A DNA stretch of 64,000 bases, from the NCBI RefSeq assembly GCF_905475465.1, contig NC_062238.1, positions 7,172,501-7,236,500 of the forward strand, given 5' to 3'. The notes below the pieces were generated by a model. That model ran no database searches. It was not told where the DNA came from and worked only from the letters and a program-made list of their open reading frames with translations. This document shows, piece by piece, positions 48,071 to 59,800 of the stretch. This DNA comes from Pieris napi. Taxonomy: Eukaryota > Arthropoda > Insecta > Lepidoptera > Pieridae. How positions within the stretch are numbered: the stretch's first letter is position 1; the number at the start of each line of letters is the position of its first letter. The translations under genes and the position numbers were made by a program.

Positions 48071-48820
48071 ATATTGCATAATTTTTTATATCAGAAATAC
48101 AAAATATATATACATTATAACTGTTATTTTTTTTTCTTAATCTACGATAACTGATTCAGTGTGCCTACGGGCAAAGGCTAATATTGCATAATTAATTTGA
48201 TATTAATTATTGATTAAATTTAAATATCACGCATGAGTACTACAACGTGAATAATCAAAAGTATTTTTAAATTTTCTTATATCTGTGGAATCGAATCACA
48301 TATGTTAAATGACATTCGTTTTTGAAAAATTTGGGGATTTATCGTGTCAGCATTATGTATTCAACGTCTGACCAGTGGTGCTTACTTGGGGGGTTTCCGC
48401 CCAAATATAAGAGGAATGAAAATATTTTTGGGGTACTTTTACTGCTACTAGGTATTTTGTTTTTTTTTAAAAATGCATTCTATACAATTTATTTATTAAG
48501 AGCGCGCGCATGCGCATAGGCTAGAAAAATTTATGATTGCACCCGCGCCTGACGCCTCTCCCTTCGCCTGCATTAGTGACAAACGCCATGACACCGTGGC
48601 GCTACGGTCACGCAACTAAATAACAAACTCGACGGCAATTTGGACGGTACAAGCAATACAAATAGAAAAATATTAATATGTGGTTTACTTAACGAGTGCC
48701 ATATTAACCACGCGGATAGAGTAGTCCCATACCAAAGGGTTCACCGCGTATGCAAACATGCTCACTTGGGCCTAAGAGTATTTAATTGTAATTGGGAGCC
48801 GAACATTATCTATATTTAAA
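48071..48820. other. non-coding DNA with repeat-like patches
   Basis: A patch at 48528-48660 (CCCGCGCCTGACGCCTCTCC then CTTCGCCTGCATTAGTGACA) is related to 20790-20850. No gene was seen. Confidence 0.4.
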
Positions 48821-48823
48821 AAT

Positions 48824-49298
48824 TTGACGTGACAACGTCTTATAATTCGATGGAGCCGGCTGCACGCACGAAAAAATATGACGCATGCGGCGTTAGGAGT
48901 GCGGAACGAGCGACAAAGAGGCACAATCGGCCTCCGCGTTCGTTCGTTTTTTTTTCTTTTGAAATATGTGTAGATAAAGTATAGAACTAGATAGATGAGC
49001 TTCTAAAATAACAATAATAACTAAAGAGAGAAGGCATTAACGTGAAATACTTAAGTGCGAGCGAAATAAAGTATCAGTTTTTCTGTCTATTTGCGTATCG
49101 CATTTTATTTGTTTACCACCGAGCCCTTGGTGATAAACAAGTTTTCACTGCTTACTGATAAATAGTTTATTTTATTATATTGGTCTATACCATAGTCCGT
49201 CTACGGAAATATGCAACCATTCCATCAGTATTTTCTTATGATGTTGTCACGTTTAACTATCGTCAGTAAACCGACTTTACAGACAACCGATTTTTTTA
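48824..49298. mobile_element. DNA element with GACGTGACAACGTC subterminal repeats, copy 2
   Basis: Starts TTTGACGTGACAACGTC, TTATAATTCGATGGAGCCGG and CTGCACGCACGAAAAAATAT. Ends GATGTTGTCACGTTTAACTA, TCGTCAGTAAACCGACTTTA and CAGACAACCGATTTTT. The ends match 6887-7218, but the interior is about 140 bases longer and differs. Confidence 0.7.
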
Positions 49299-49299
49299 G

Positions 49300-50626
49300 T
49301 TTGTAAGAGTAGTCTCTATAAAAATTATTTCGATAATGATGACACTGTCTGTGTTATTTTATATATGCTAGCGAAATTTTTTTCATCTATTATTCTTAAC
49401 CATTGTTAGTATTAGTTGATTTGATGTATATATTTATTGACTAGGTGTAAATAAATAGATCTATAGAATATAACAGCGTCATATAAAATTATATAGGTTA
49501 TCACGCAAAATAAATCATATAGGTATCCTTTTAAATAAAATCAAAAATAGCATCTGTTTAGTTTGCATATTATTTTGATTTGTAATTTCATGAAATCTTT
49601 TTTTTTATTCAATAATTAATATATTCTTACTAATGTTATAATTGCGAAAGTGTGTTAGTTTAGTTTTTCGTAATGGGTTTTATTTTACTCGTGGTAATGT
49701 TAATATTTATTATGTTATACCGGGCGCTGGCGCTAAGAAGCCTAGCGTTCTCGTCTCTATGGAGCAAGGGCAACTTACAAGTGAAAAAAACCTTTTATAC
49801 TCGAAGGTTGCATCTCACTAAAATGAAGTAATGCTTTTTGTTTAAATAACTCGTAAAATATACAATATTAAAATAATCGCTTGTAACAGCTCTCAGTCAA
49901 ACTAATGGTCTGTAATTAAATTAATTTTTGGCTCCATACTACTCGCCATGATTTAATAAAAACGAAATTAGACAAAAGTAAGCGGTGACTTTGTTTTTTT
50001 GTATCGGGGAATTTATATTGTATTGTGTTTTTAATTAGACTCAACCGTTGAAATTATAGCGAAGGATAAAATCAAATCTACGGTGAGTGATTTTGGTTAT
50101 AGCCCTCTCTTAAGCCTAGAACCCAACCAACAAACTAAAACAAATATCTAATCGTGGCTATACTGAAATATCAAAATCCAAGATCGAAATTGTGTAATAT
50201 GTACTTGAATTGTATTTTTGATGCATATTTAAAATCACCTCCTTAAACCCAGTGTACAACAAGAACCTAATCGGTTTGGGGTGTTTAATCGATATTTAGG
50301 GGTATTTGAAGTTGGTTCTAGGTGGAATATTCTTTAAAAGCTGGCATCACTGGACACTACGTCTGACAGCGGAATCGGCAATATGCTAATGCCAATTGCC
50401 ATTTGCCAGTATGATAAGATCATAAGACTTCAAATTAGCTGTGGTGATGATAAAAAATAATATGATTACAGATTATTTATAACGATTATTATTTCTGTAT
50501 TTGCATTGGTGATAATAAAATAATAATGGTGGCGATAATTGAAATCAAGAATTCAGCTTTTATATGTGTTTTAATTTCTTCTAATCGATAAGTATATACT
50601 TTGAAAGCAAACTTTTATATTTAAAT
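49300..50626. other. intergenic region upstream of CHMP6
   Basis: AT-rich, no gene. The CHMP6 promoter and 5' UTR should lie near its right edge. Nothing more precise can be supported. Confidence 0.45.
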
Positions 50627-51546
50627 ATGGGTGGTCTTTTTAGTAAGAGTAAAAAGCCAGTAAGTAGAGTAACTGAACAAGATAAGGCTGTGCTGCAACT
50701 AAAACAACAAAGGGATAAGTTAAAACAGTATCAAAAGAAGACAGAGCTGAACCTTGAAAGGCAACGACAATTAGCAAAAAAACTTTTAGCTGAAGATAAA
50801 CGAGATAAGGCTAAATTACTATTGAAAAAGAAGAGATACTTTGAAAATCTTTTACAAAATGCAGACATTCAATTAGAAAAATTAGAACAACTTACACATG
50901 ATCTGGAGTTCACTCAGATTGAAGTTCAGGTAATCTTATTAATTCCTGCTATTGGAATGAATCCTTGATATCCAACAGTGGCAAATTCTTTGGAGGCTAG
51001 GCTTTGATAATGGGCCCTGAGTGTGATGGAAATATTATTCTTACTATTTGTAATTTTATGCATATTAAGTTCCATTAATATTTTTTTTAGTAAAATTCAT
51101 AATATGTATTTATATAATTTGAAGTTGATTTAAATAATCAACAACTTCTTGTTAATTTGACAGTAACCTTTGTCTCCTGTTTCATATGTATTTTTCTATT
51201 TGAAATACTCCTATTCTAATTAATATTTCAGGTCTTGGATGGATTAAAGAATGGAAATGCAGCTTTAAAAAACATTCATGAAATGTTGAGTATTGATGAA
51301 ATAGAAAGAATCATGGATGAGACCCAAGAGGGTATTCAGAAGCAAAGAGAATTTGATGAACTTATTTCTGGACAGCTAACAGGAGAAGATGATGAAGCTA
51401 TTGAAGCTGAATTAGAAGAAATGCTTGATGTTAAAGACCTTCCAGAAGTCCCTATAGATGAGTTGCCAGAAACGGAAAAGGTGCAAGCAGAAAAAAACCA
51501 AAAGTCAAAATCTGGTTCTAAAAAAATTGCAATGGAAGCTACATAA
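50627..51546 (+). CDS. CHMP6: Charged multivesicular body protein 6 (CHMP6/Vps20)
   Basis: Two exons (50627-50929 and 51232-51546; GT-AG, phase 0) give a 205-residue protein, close to the vertebrate length of about 201. The protein is an ESCRT-III subunit that links ESCRT-II to filament assembly on endosomal membranes. It opens MGGLFSKSKK, with Gly2 placed for N-myristoylation. It continues SRVTEQDKAVLQLKQQRDKL, a near-exact family block, then helical, basic ERQRQLAKKLLAEDKRDKA and KLLLKKKRYFENLL. The second exon carries the acidic autoinhibitory half (LSIDEIERIMDETQE). Near residues 170-181 is DLPEVPIDELPE, the MIM2-type motif that binds the VPS4 MIT domain. An AATAAA follows near 51620. It is convergent with the crol-like gene. 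Confidence 0.95.
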
Positions 51547-52188
51547 AATAAGATAATATACATAAAATTATTGTTATAAGTTTAAGTAAAATAATATTTT
51601 ATTACCTGCAGAATAATTAATAAATTTAAAAGCATTTACTCTTGTGTTCTGTCTAGTGCACTGCTATATTCCAAGTCTATCAATGATATCACTTCATCAC
51701 AAAATATCTAAATGAATTTACTATTCAGAATATAAGGTTAATTTGACTTTGGTGAATAAAAAGACATTTATAATAACAATCATTTCAATGCTATTACCAT
51801 CATTTATTCTAAATTAAGCCTTAATGCTGAAGAGTTCATTTGATAAGTGCATACATGTAACTACTGGTTTGAACCGAAAACCTCAATTTATCAAAGGAAC
51901 GGAGCATCAATGAGATGTTGCAAAAAAATACTTTTTGCAAAAATCATTGTGTTCTAAAAAAGTGTTGGATTGGTGTATGCATGTCTAAATTTTTATAACG
52001 TTATATAACTTTCTTTACCGTTTTTATAGCAATCAAGTTGGTCTGAAATAATGCATTAGGTACTTGCAAAGGTATTTATTATGAACATGATTTTAATCAT
52101 AATACATAAAAATTATCTCTAGATCTACACTGATTGTGAAAATTCTTTTCCCAATAGAATTATTTGGTAGTTATAGACGGCATATATA
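51547..52188. other. CHMP6 3' flank
   Basis: Contains the likely CHMP6 3' UTR and an AATAAA near 51620, then unassigned AT-rich DNA. Confidence 0.5.
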
Positions 52189-52581
52189 TCTATATATAAA
52201 AATGAAACCCGTTTTCCGTTGTCACGACATAACATGAAAACGGCTTGACCGATTTGTCTGTTTTTTTTATATAATATACCTTGAAGTACGAGGATGGTTC
52301 TTACGGAGAAAAATTAAAAAAAATTGAGTGAAAAAGTCTAAAAACAACATTTTTCTACATTCCCATACAAAATATTCGTAATAATACTTAAAAGTCAATT
52401 TGAACTTTAAAACCATAGTATAAAGTTCAAGTGTTAGTGGAGGGGTTCCGGGAAGGTAAATTTTTATTTTTTGACATAATGTATTTGTTGTCAGTATTAT
52501 AGTGTATTTGTAGCAGAATAAGTATTTTAAACAAATAAAGAATCGACTGTTAGGCGGTACGATGTTCGCCAGGCCAGCTAG
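52189..52581 (+). mobile_element. Helitron-like element, third family
   Basis: Opens A|TCTATATATAAAAATGAAAC with CCGTTTTCCGTTGTCACGAC and AAAACGGCTTGACCGATTTG. Closes TAGGCGGTACGATGTTCGCC then AGGCCAGCTAG|T. The A|TC...CTAG|T ends fit a Helitron; it has no protein. Confidence 0.75.
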
Positions 52582-52845
52582 TTAACTATAAAAATTAACG
52601 GTCGAATGAAAATGTTTCTAATAAGGATCGTCGCTGCCTTAAAGATGAGAAATATATGATAAATTGAGTTTTAGGCAGCAGATGACAGCATATAATATGT
52701 ATTGTCTGATAACGACTCACTTAGTCACTCACTCTATGAATAAGTGTGATCGGAACTTTTTTGTGTCTTCGGTGTAGTGGAGGAGAGTGAGTGGTACAAT
52801 AGTGTGAATCGTGGCGCAAAACCACCAGACAATGTAGTTAGGATA

Positions 52846-52886
52846 TAGTTAAATTGTCTACTGACGTTTACTAGACAATTTAACTA
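52846..52886. repeat. perfect 15-bp inverted repeat
   Basis: TAGTTAAATTGTCTA (52846-52860) pairs with TAGACAATTTAACTA (52872-52886) around an 11-base loop. Confidence 0.8.
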
Positions 52887-52889
52887 GAA

Positions 52890-53790
52890 ATTGTTCCTCG
52901 AGATATACAAGCGCAGTTTTTAAAACCTTGTGTGGAACATTTCTCCTTTTATTCAGGAGGAAGTACAGGCAAGAGAGGACAAACCAGGCGGCTATGTGTT
53001 TACGGAAGCACATACCCACGATCGAGCTTGATGGCTAGATATTTGAAGAACTTTTGCCTCGAGATTGCTTGCCCGTATAGGGTCGAGGGGATGATAATGT
53101 TCGTTCTACACGATAGCGCATCGAGCAATCGGACAAGAATAGAGTGTAAGGTGTAAGAGTTCAGTGGCGTAACAATAGGGTGGCAGGGCTGGCAAAATGC
53201 CACGCGGGCCAAGAGGGTCAATGTCCAAGAGTTATTAAGTTCTATGGATGAATCTGAAGTCTCCATTACGCATTGGGCTAGCGAGGCCATTCCCTCTCGC
53301 CTAAGGAAGGAGGCCATTAGTGGTACATATACAACGTGTAATTGAGTACGCTGAAAATCTCGAAGTCTATTAAAATTAAACTAAGTACAACGTGACGATT
53401 TTTACTGATAGGGCCCCATCGAAAGAATTTGCCACGGGCCCCAGATGGTATAGTTACGCCACTGAGAGTCTTACACCAGTTTTTGTACGATCGCTTCTTG
53501 GCACTTGAAGTTGGTAAAACTTGTCAAACAAGCCGTTGTGCCAGACCTTGTCGAACTCCTTCGCTGTGTCGAAGAAGAGCGCACCTGTGGCTCTCGGTTT
53601 CAGGGAGCTATTCATCTCGGAAAGGATGTGCTTCGTGATCCTATGGACTTGATGACAAATGGGTTAGCCGGAAGCCGAACTGCTCATCGGGAATGAGCAC
53701 CCTTTTTTAGGGCGAAATCTAGGAGGGACTTTTTGACCACCTTCTCGAACATATTGCTCAGCATATTGAGTGAATACCATCTACAATGGC
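52890..53790 (-). pseudogene. degenerate jockey-like LINE reverse transcriptase, interrupted
   Basis: On the minus strand 53790-53465 reads SMLSNMFEKVVKKSLLDFAL, then (after a frame change) PDEQFGFR, then TKHILSEMNSSLKPRATGAL and FFDTAKEFDKVWHNGLFDKF. EQFGFR and ALFFDxAKxFDKVWHxGL are typical of jockey-type reverse transcriptases. After the inserted element at 53162-53464, 53161-52890 reads KFFKYLAIKLDRGY and LLNKRRNVPHKVLKTALVYL, the region after the catalytic core. The YADD-containing part is deleted, and stops and frameshifts abound, so the copy is dead. Confidence 0.75.
53162..53464. mobile_element. CAGTGGCGTAAC inverted-repeat element inserted in the LINE
   Basis: The ends are CAGTGGCGTAACAATAGGGT and TATAGTTACGCCACTG. 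The inner parts also pair: GGCAAAATGCCACGCGGGCC near 53189 and TTTGCCACGGGCCCC near 53429. CAGTGGCGTAAC ends are typical of hAT-type MITEs, but I could not read a clean 8-base target duplication. Confidence 0.65.
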
Positions 53791-54024
53791 CTCTTAGTAC
53801 TGCGCCTGATAAGCGTAGTTTTTCAATTAACGCTATCTATAGCTGGGTTAATAGGTCTCTATAGGAAAAATTCTATAATAATCAATAAGTATAAAATAAT
53901 GTACAGCTTCTTTCCCTTGCGAAGTTCTTGATGGGGATTTTAGGGAATGACTCACTAGAACTTCATAGGGATTTAGCTCTATTCAAATTTGGTTAAAGAA
54001 CGAGGCGGAATATGCTATAAATAA

Positions 54025-55101
54025 AGGCCCATTTACATGATGCCATTTTCTTGTACATACCAGAGCAATAATTGAATGCAATAAATGAAGCGCAATAATT
54101 GACGTTCAAGAATTGTATGCAACTGTTTACACTTGAAAACTTGAATGCAATTATTGTATTCAAGTATTGACAAGGAAATAATTGCACATGCCTTTTGTTT
54201 ACACCAATGCAACTATTTTAAGGAGATTATTGCTTTCAAGTTTTGACTTGTCTAAACACAGGCTTGTACGTGCGTATACCATTTAATGGCGCTTTCGTGC
54301 AAGTATTGCACGTATTTGCATTGACAAATTTTTCATTCAAGTCTTAAATATTTTAGAAGAGTGTTGGAGTTTGAATATGTAAATATTAATGTAATAAAGG
54401 CAGGTAACACTTGTCACATGTAAAGAAAAAGTTTTAGTTTAGAATATAAAGAATACCTGTTTGAATTTTATATAAAAAGATAGTTTCTGTTTTTAGTACT
54501 TCTATTCTAGACGCAGATAGTGTAACATCTTTGGCTCTTTATAAACATAAATAATTATTGTTTTTTTTTAAAATAGACCCTCACCACCAGAGCTCAGTCT
54601 TCTTAAAAGATTAGAACCATCCAACAGAGAGGTATGAATATGAGTAAAAAGGTTTAAATTCAGTTCTGCTGATATAATAAAGTTCATTGAGATTTATCGC
54701 AGTCATGAGTGTTTATGGGATACCGAAAATGTAAATTATAAGAACCGATGCACGTAATGCTGCGCTAGCAGCATTTTCCCAGGAATTTGAAGTTGACGGT
54801 TTCGGACCGGAAGGAAATAACAAACAAAATAAAAAATTTAGACTAAATTAATTTTTAATTTATTTAATTTAATTTAACACACCCTCACTCACTGCACTCA
54901 TGTTTGCAAATGAAGAGATAATTGCGTACAAGAATTGCGTAAGAAATTATTGTACGTGCTGTTTACATCAATAATAGTTTTGAAAGGAAACTTTTCCCAT
55001 TGATCAAGAATGTTACGTTTTGTTTAGACTATGCAATGCATTTATTGCGTTGATATAATTGTATGCTACAGGCAAGAAAATGGCATCGTGTAAATGGGCC
55101 T
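54025..55101. mobile_element. Harbinger-type element, 1,077 bp, TAA duplication
   Basis: Terminal repeats AGGCCCATTTACATGATGCC, ATTTTCTTG and the complementary CAAGAAAATGGCATCGTGTA, AATGGGCCT are flanked by TAA on both sides (54022-54024 and 55102-55104). The interior holds many CAATAATTG-like words near the left end and a broken MADF-domain segment. No transposase was seen, so it is non-autonomous, probably a deletion derivative of a two-gene Harbinger. Confidence 0.85.
54671..54840 (+). pseudogene. broken MADF-domain segment
   Basis: The frame reads DIIKFIEIYRSHECLWDTEN then VNYKNR. After a one-base shift near 54757 it continues RNAALAAFSQEFEVDGFGPE. LIxxVRxxPCLWD...DYKNR...A is the MADF DNA-binding domain pattern. 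MADF/Myb-like proteins are the usual second gene of PIF/Harbinger elements, which fits the TAA-flanked element around it. The frame stops on both sides of the shift, so it is not functional. Confidence 0.65.
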
Positions 55102-55104
55102 TAA

Positions 55105-56880
55105 ATAACCATCCAAGATTGACAAACGCATGCATGGTATGGTGAGAGCGACTACAGGAACATACAATAAAAATGCTTTTTAGTTTCATATTTTTAATCT
55201 CGTTCATATCAAATTACTGAATATAATTTAAAATTTAGTAGATACACACTACAGTTTAAAAATCTTAAGCAAAATATAAATAGCGTGGTACCATTGAAGA
55301 TAAACTATCATACTAATTTCCCGATAACAGCTATTTCAATGGTTCTCGCACCTTATGATAAAACCCTAGGATTACAATACGATTCTTAATCGCTATTCCT
55401 ATTTTTTTACATAATATTTAAAAGATGTTACTTAGCCAAATAACATGCGCTAACAAAATCATAATTTATTTCTATATATTTACATATACATACAAATTGC
55501 CTACATGCTACAAATGGTGAAGGAAGTGATTACAACACCACTTCTTAGTTTGCCATGTTAGAAATAGTTTCCATAGAATTTTTAATCACTATTAAATATC
55601 ACACACTGTACACAAAAATGGCAAATACGACAAGACTATAGCAAGGTAGTCAAGAAACTTAACAGGATGTTAAGTATTGTAAAAACGATAGCATTTAAAT
55701 TTTTAAGGAGTTTTTTGATGATTTGGTCAAAAGGAATGTATATTGAAGTCAAGTCATGAAAAAAGAAAAAACTGACATAAGCATAGTTAATACTGCAACA
55801 GGCTACTTAATGGTAAAAACCTGGTTATTGTTTTTGTATTTACCTATGTATTAGATGATACTACTTAAATTTAATATCTTGTTTAAAACGGCTTTGTATA
55901 TATTATTTTAATCACATATCACAAGATAATTACAGCAATCAACAATCTAGATTGACTCTTAAAATTGTAAAGCCTTTTAAACTTTACATATATACACAGC
56001 TACTTAAAAAACTATGACACCAATGAAATAAACCATTTTTTTAAACCCAATTAATCTTAAAATTTTAATGGCACTAAGTAGTCTGTGACACATCTATATC
56101 ATTTAACGTAATAGCCATAGATAATGTCATATATTATTTATTAAAAAAAAACTGTTTATACTGTATTTTTTAGACAAGTCTTTAGCACTATGGGGCGACG
56201 CATTCTCTAGCAGTTGTGGCTAGTAGCGTTAGCCAAGGATTGCCCACTGGACCTTTTAAGTAAGTCGATACTTCATAGATATATCCAGTTAATGATTTAA
56301 ATGCCAATCACGATTAAAAACCTATTAATTTTTGTTCTTGATGAAAGGTTACGCTACCAACAATGGCATATAAAGCTAAAATACACATAGTGTACGGAAA
56401 GAGAACCGACTGGCGAAGTAATAATATGATTTTAACATCGTACTCCAACTGTAATGCACACCTTCCACTGCGAGCGGAACGGACTCCGCTATACTAGTGA
56501 TGATTTTCTTACATTTTAATTTTCATTTCCGTGGGAAACTCGGTCAACTGGCTAACCTCATATGTGACTCTTTCAACTCGCTCTCTCCGCTGCGCTCGTC
56601 TCCGCTTTGGTATGAAAATCATCGTTACGAGTATAGCGGAGTCCGTAATGGGTCAGTTCCGCTCGCAATGGAAGGCGGGCATAAAGTATCAAATGTCTAA
56701 CTTGATTTACGGTTGATTGATTATATTTATATGATTACTGTCAAACTTTAATGACGTAACATTGTTGTCAACTTAAAGACGGCGACGATTATTTTTTCGC
56801 ACAGACTATAGCAATGTTTTATTTAAAAATTGTCAAGGGCGAGTTGAGGTCAACTCGAGCGTCGTGTCCACTCAGTATTG
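55105..56880 (-). other. probable 3' UTR and flank of the crol-like gene
   Basis: Downstream (minus strand) of the stop at 56881 there is AT-rich DNA without any exon. A minus-strand AATAAA near 55462 could be a distal polyadenylation signal. If used, the 3' UTR would be about 1.4 kb and would include the inverted-repeat element at 56461-56675. Confidence 0.4.
56461..56675. mobile_element. 215-bp MITE
   Basis: CCTTCCACTGCGAGCGGAAC, GGACTCCGCTATACTAG pairs with GTATAGCGGAGTCCG and GTTCCGCTCGCAATGGAAGG. Arms are about 60 bases. No target duplication was read. Confidence 0.75.
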
Positions 56881-59800
56881 CTAGTAGTTAACGGTGACGG
56901 TGTGATGCGCTACGGCGGTGTGATGCTGCGTCTGAGCAAACGCGCCAGTAGGGACGTTGGTGGAGCTGGATGGGACTGTTGCACGCACTTGCTGTGACAA
57001 ACACAATATGTTAGTAATACGGTTAAGCTATGTTTAACTGACTTAGATTAAGGGGATTAATCGATTAACAATCCTGGATGTGATAATATTGGAGTTTTAA
57101 TTAGATCTATTTGGCATCCAGATCGTGAGCTAAGTTTATAAACTAAATTCTCGAAAAATAAAAATCATAAAAAAATAAATTGTGATGATATAAATCAGCT
57201 AAAACAGTACAAGTTTCATCTAAATCGGTTTAGTAGATTTTGCCATATATTTACATTGCTGAAAGCAGCTTGTACCTACCTAGGTAAATAATTATAAAAA
57301 AAAATTAAAAGTCACCTGAGTAGTCACTTGCATCACAGTGTTAGGTTGAGGAACTGTATTTTCGGTCACTTCCATTTCCGATGGAGGCCTGAAAATAACA
57401 TGGAAGTCAGATTTATATTCTGAATTCAAGTAACAAGTATACATCAAATCTGGGATATAGTACAAATAGTCTTGAATATATGCATTTGAATTACGAACGT
57501 CAAAAATTTTAAATATTACTCATCAATCTAATATATAACATTCTCGTGTCGCGGTGTTTGTAGTTAAACTCCTCCGAAACCTGCTTGACCGATTTTCATG
57601 AAATTTTGTGTGCATATTGGGTATGTCTGAGAATCGGACAACATCTATTTTTCATCCCCCTAAATGTTAAGGTTAGTCAGCCTCTACATTTTTTTTTTAC
57701 GATCAACCCCTATTTTTATTTTTATTATAAATGATATACATGGCAAAACGACGTTTGCCAGGTCAGCTAGTTATAAATAAATAAATTAGTGAATCCAACA
57801 GATGGCACGAAAGAAACATACAGAATGATAGCTTGCCTGATATCCGGTTTTCTATCAACCTCCAGGGGCTCTGCCTCAAACGGTTTTCCACATTCCTCCA
57901 TGCATACATCGTTGTCTTCAGCATTTTCCTGATTCGTGTTCTCAGTATGCGTGCGACGATGCGTTGTTAAATGACCTGAAATTGAAAAAAAAAAAGTAAT
58001 TCAGACAATTCAAGCCAAATAAAATCCTGTCAACATTACTATAATCAAATGGTTAACTCTAAGTTGGAATATACTTCATACAAATTATCGACATGGCTAT
58101 TAGTTTCCGAAAAATTTGGAAGCTTAAACAGATAATCAATACTTAGGGTCTATTTCACAATGTACGGATACGTTCTACATAAGTTCCAAATTAGCTATTT
58201 ATTACTTATTGGTAGGATAAACACTATTGTTGCGTTTCGCGACTGTCAGATAACGCTCTTCGTCACATAAAGTCCGTCATAAGTTATGAGTCCGATGAAG
58301 TGTCAAATAGCACTATTTAACTTCCAAATAATTTGTGTGTTGCATAGCTATTTGGTACTTCATCCTTGCATTGTGAAACAGCCTTAATAATTAAGTAAAT
58401 TATAATATTACTAAATATTCCTTACTAAATCTATTCCTTCAATATTGCATCCGTTTTTTAAGTCGGTGCAAATTTGATCATTATAAACTATTAAAAACCT
58501 GCTACCTACAGAAATAAACACATCATAACTTATTACTATGGTTAGATTTTTTAGCAGATGTTATCGTGATAGGACTTTAATAGTTGTTTTAATTTATAAT
58601 TATATAAAACTTATGCATTCTTTCTTACCTTTGCACATAAATTCTTTAGAACATATGGTACATTTGAATACTTTTGACGTGGCGGATTTTGAGTGGGATC
58701 TCTCGTGGAAAAGGAGATTGCCTTTGAGCGGGAATGCTTTTCCACATTCGCCGCAAACGAACGGCTTGTCGCTACAGGCGTGTGACCTAGCAAAACAAAT
58801 AATAATAATCTTTATTTATTTCTCACAAAAACTTAGCATATAAACAAGTGACAGTTATATACTATATATAAATTATAGTTGCGAGTCGAATATCAGTGTC
58901 GTAGTGTAAAGCATTGCCACAATATCATAGACAGTTTCAACACTCAAACGTGAAGTCAAATTTGATTCGAACAGATTAAAAATATCGCACTTTGTTGCAT
59001 CGCAACTTATACCTGGAAATATATTCTGTTATGTTAAAGAGAAGAGAACAAACTTAAATTGCTTGCTGAAAAGCATTTGAAACGGCAAATTGCGTATATA
59101 AAAAAGCGCGTTTATATTAAAGTTTAAATTAAATAATTTACTTCATATGTGAGACTAGGTGCTCCTTTTGGGTGAATGTCTTAGAGCACGCTTTACACGT
59201 GAAAGGGCTGTCTCCAGTGTGCTGTCGCATGTGGTTGTTGAGATGTTCCTTTCGGGTGAACGTTTTGCCGCAACATTCGCAACGGTGCGGCGACTCGCCC
59301 GTGTGTATCCTGGAACCATTTAAAAAGTAATTTAAAAAAAGGAACCAAAACCTTTATTTCGAATAGGTAACGTAAATTATGACTTTTAATTTCCAAAATA
59401 TTTGTGGACAAGCATACAAATATACATAAAATTATGAAATTTTGCACGCTTGCAGGAAACCTAAATAGATCATCATACTTATACATAGATATCCTATATA
59501 TAGACCTGGTAACCTCCTCTCTTGAAAATAGTTTAAAATGGATGGTAGAGATCCATAATAAGGCCATTTAGCTTTTTCAGGTACTCTTTTAAAATAGCAA
59601 ATCATCAAACAACACTTATTTTAAAACAAATATCGCAAATTAATTAGAAGTAGCCTGTCTAGTACTAGTCCCAGGCCCTTTTATCGACTAGATAATCGTT
59701 AACTTTATAGTAAGCCTTTTTACACAGCTTTCCTCAATTTATTAAAAGGCAGAGATAAAAAGCCTCTGGGATTTTATTAAAGTATCTCTTTTCCCAAAAA

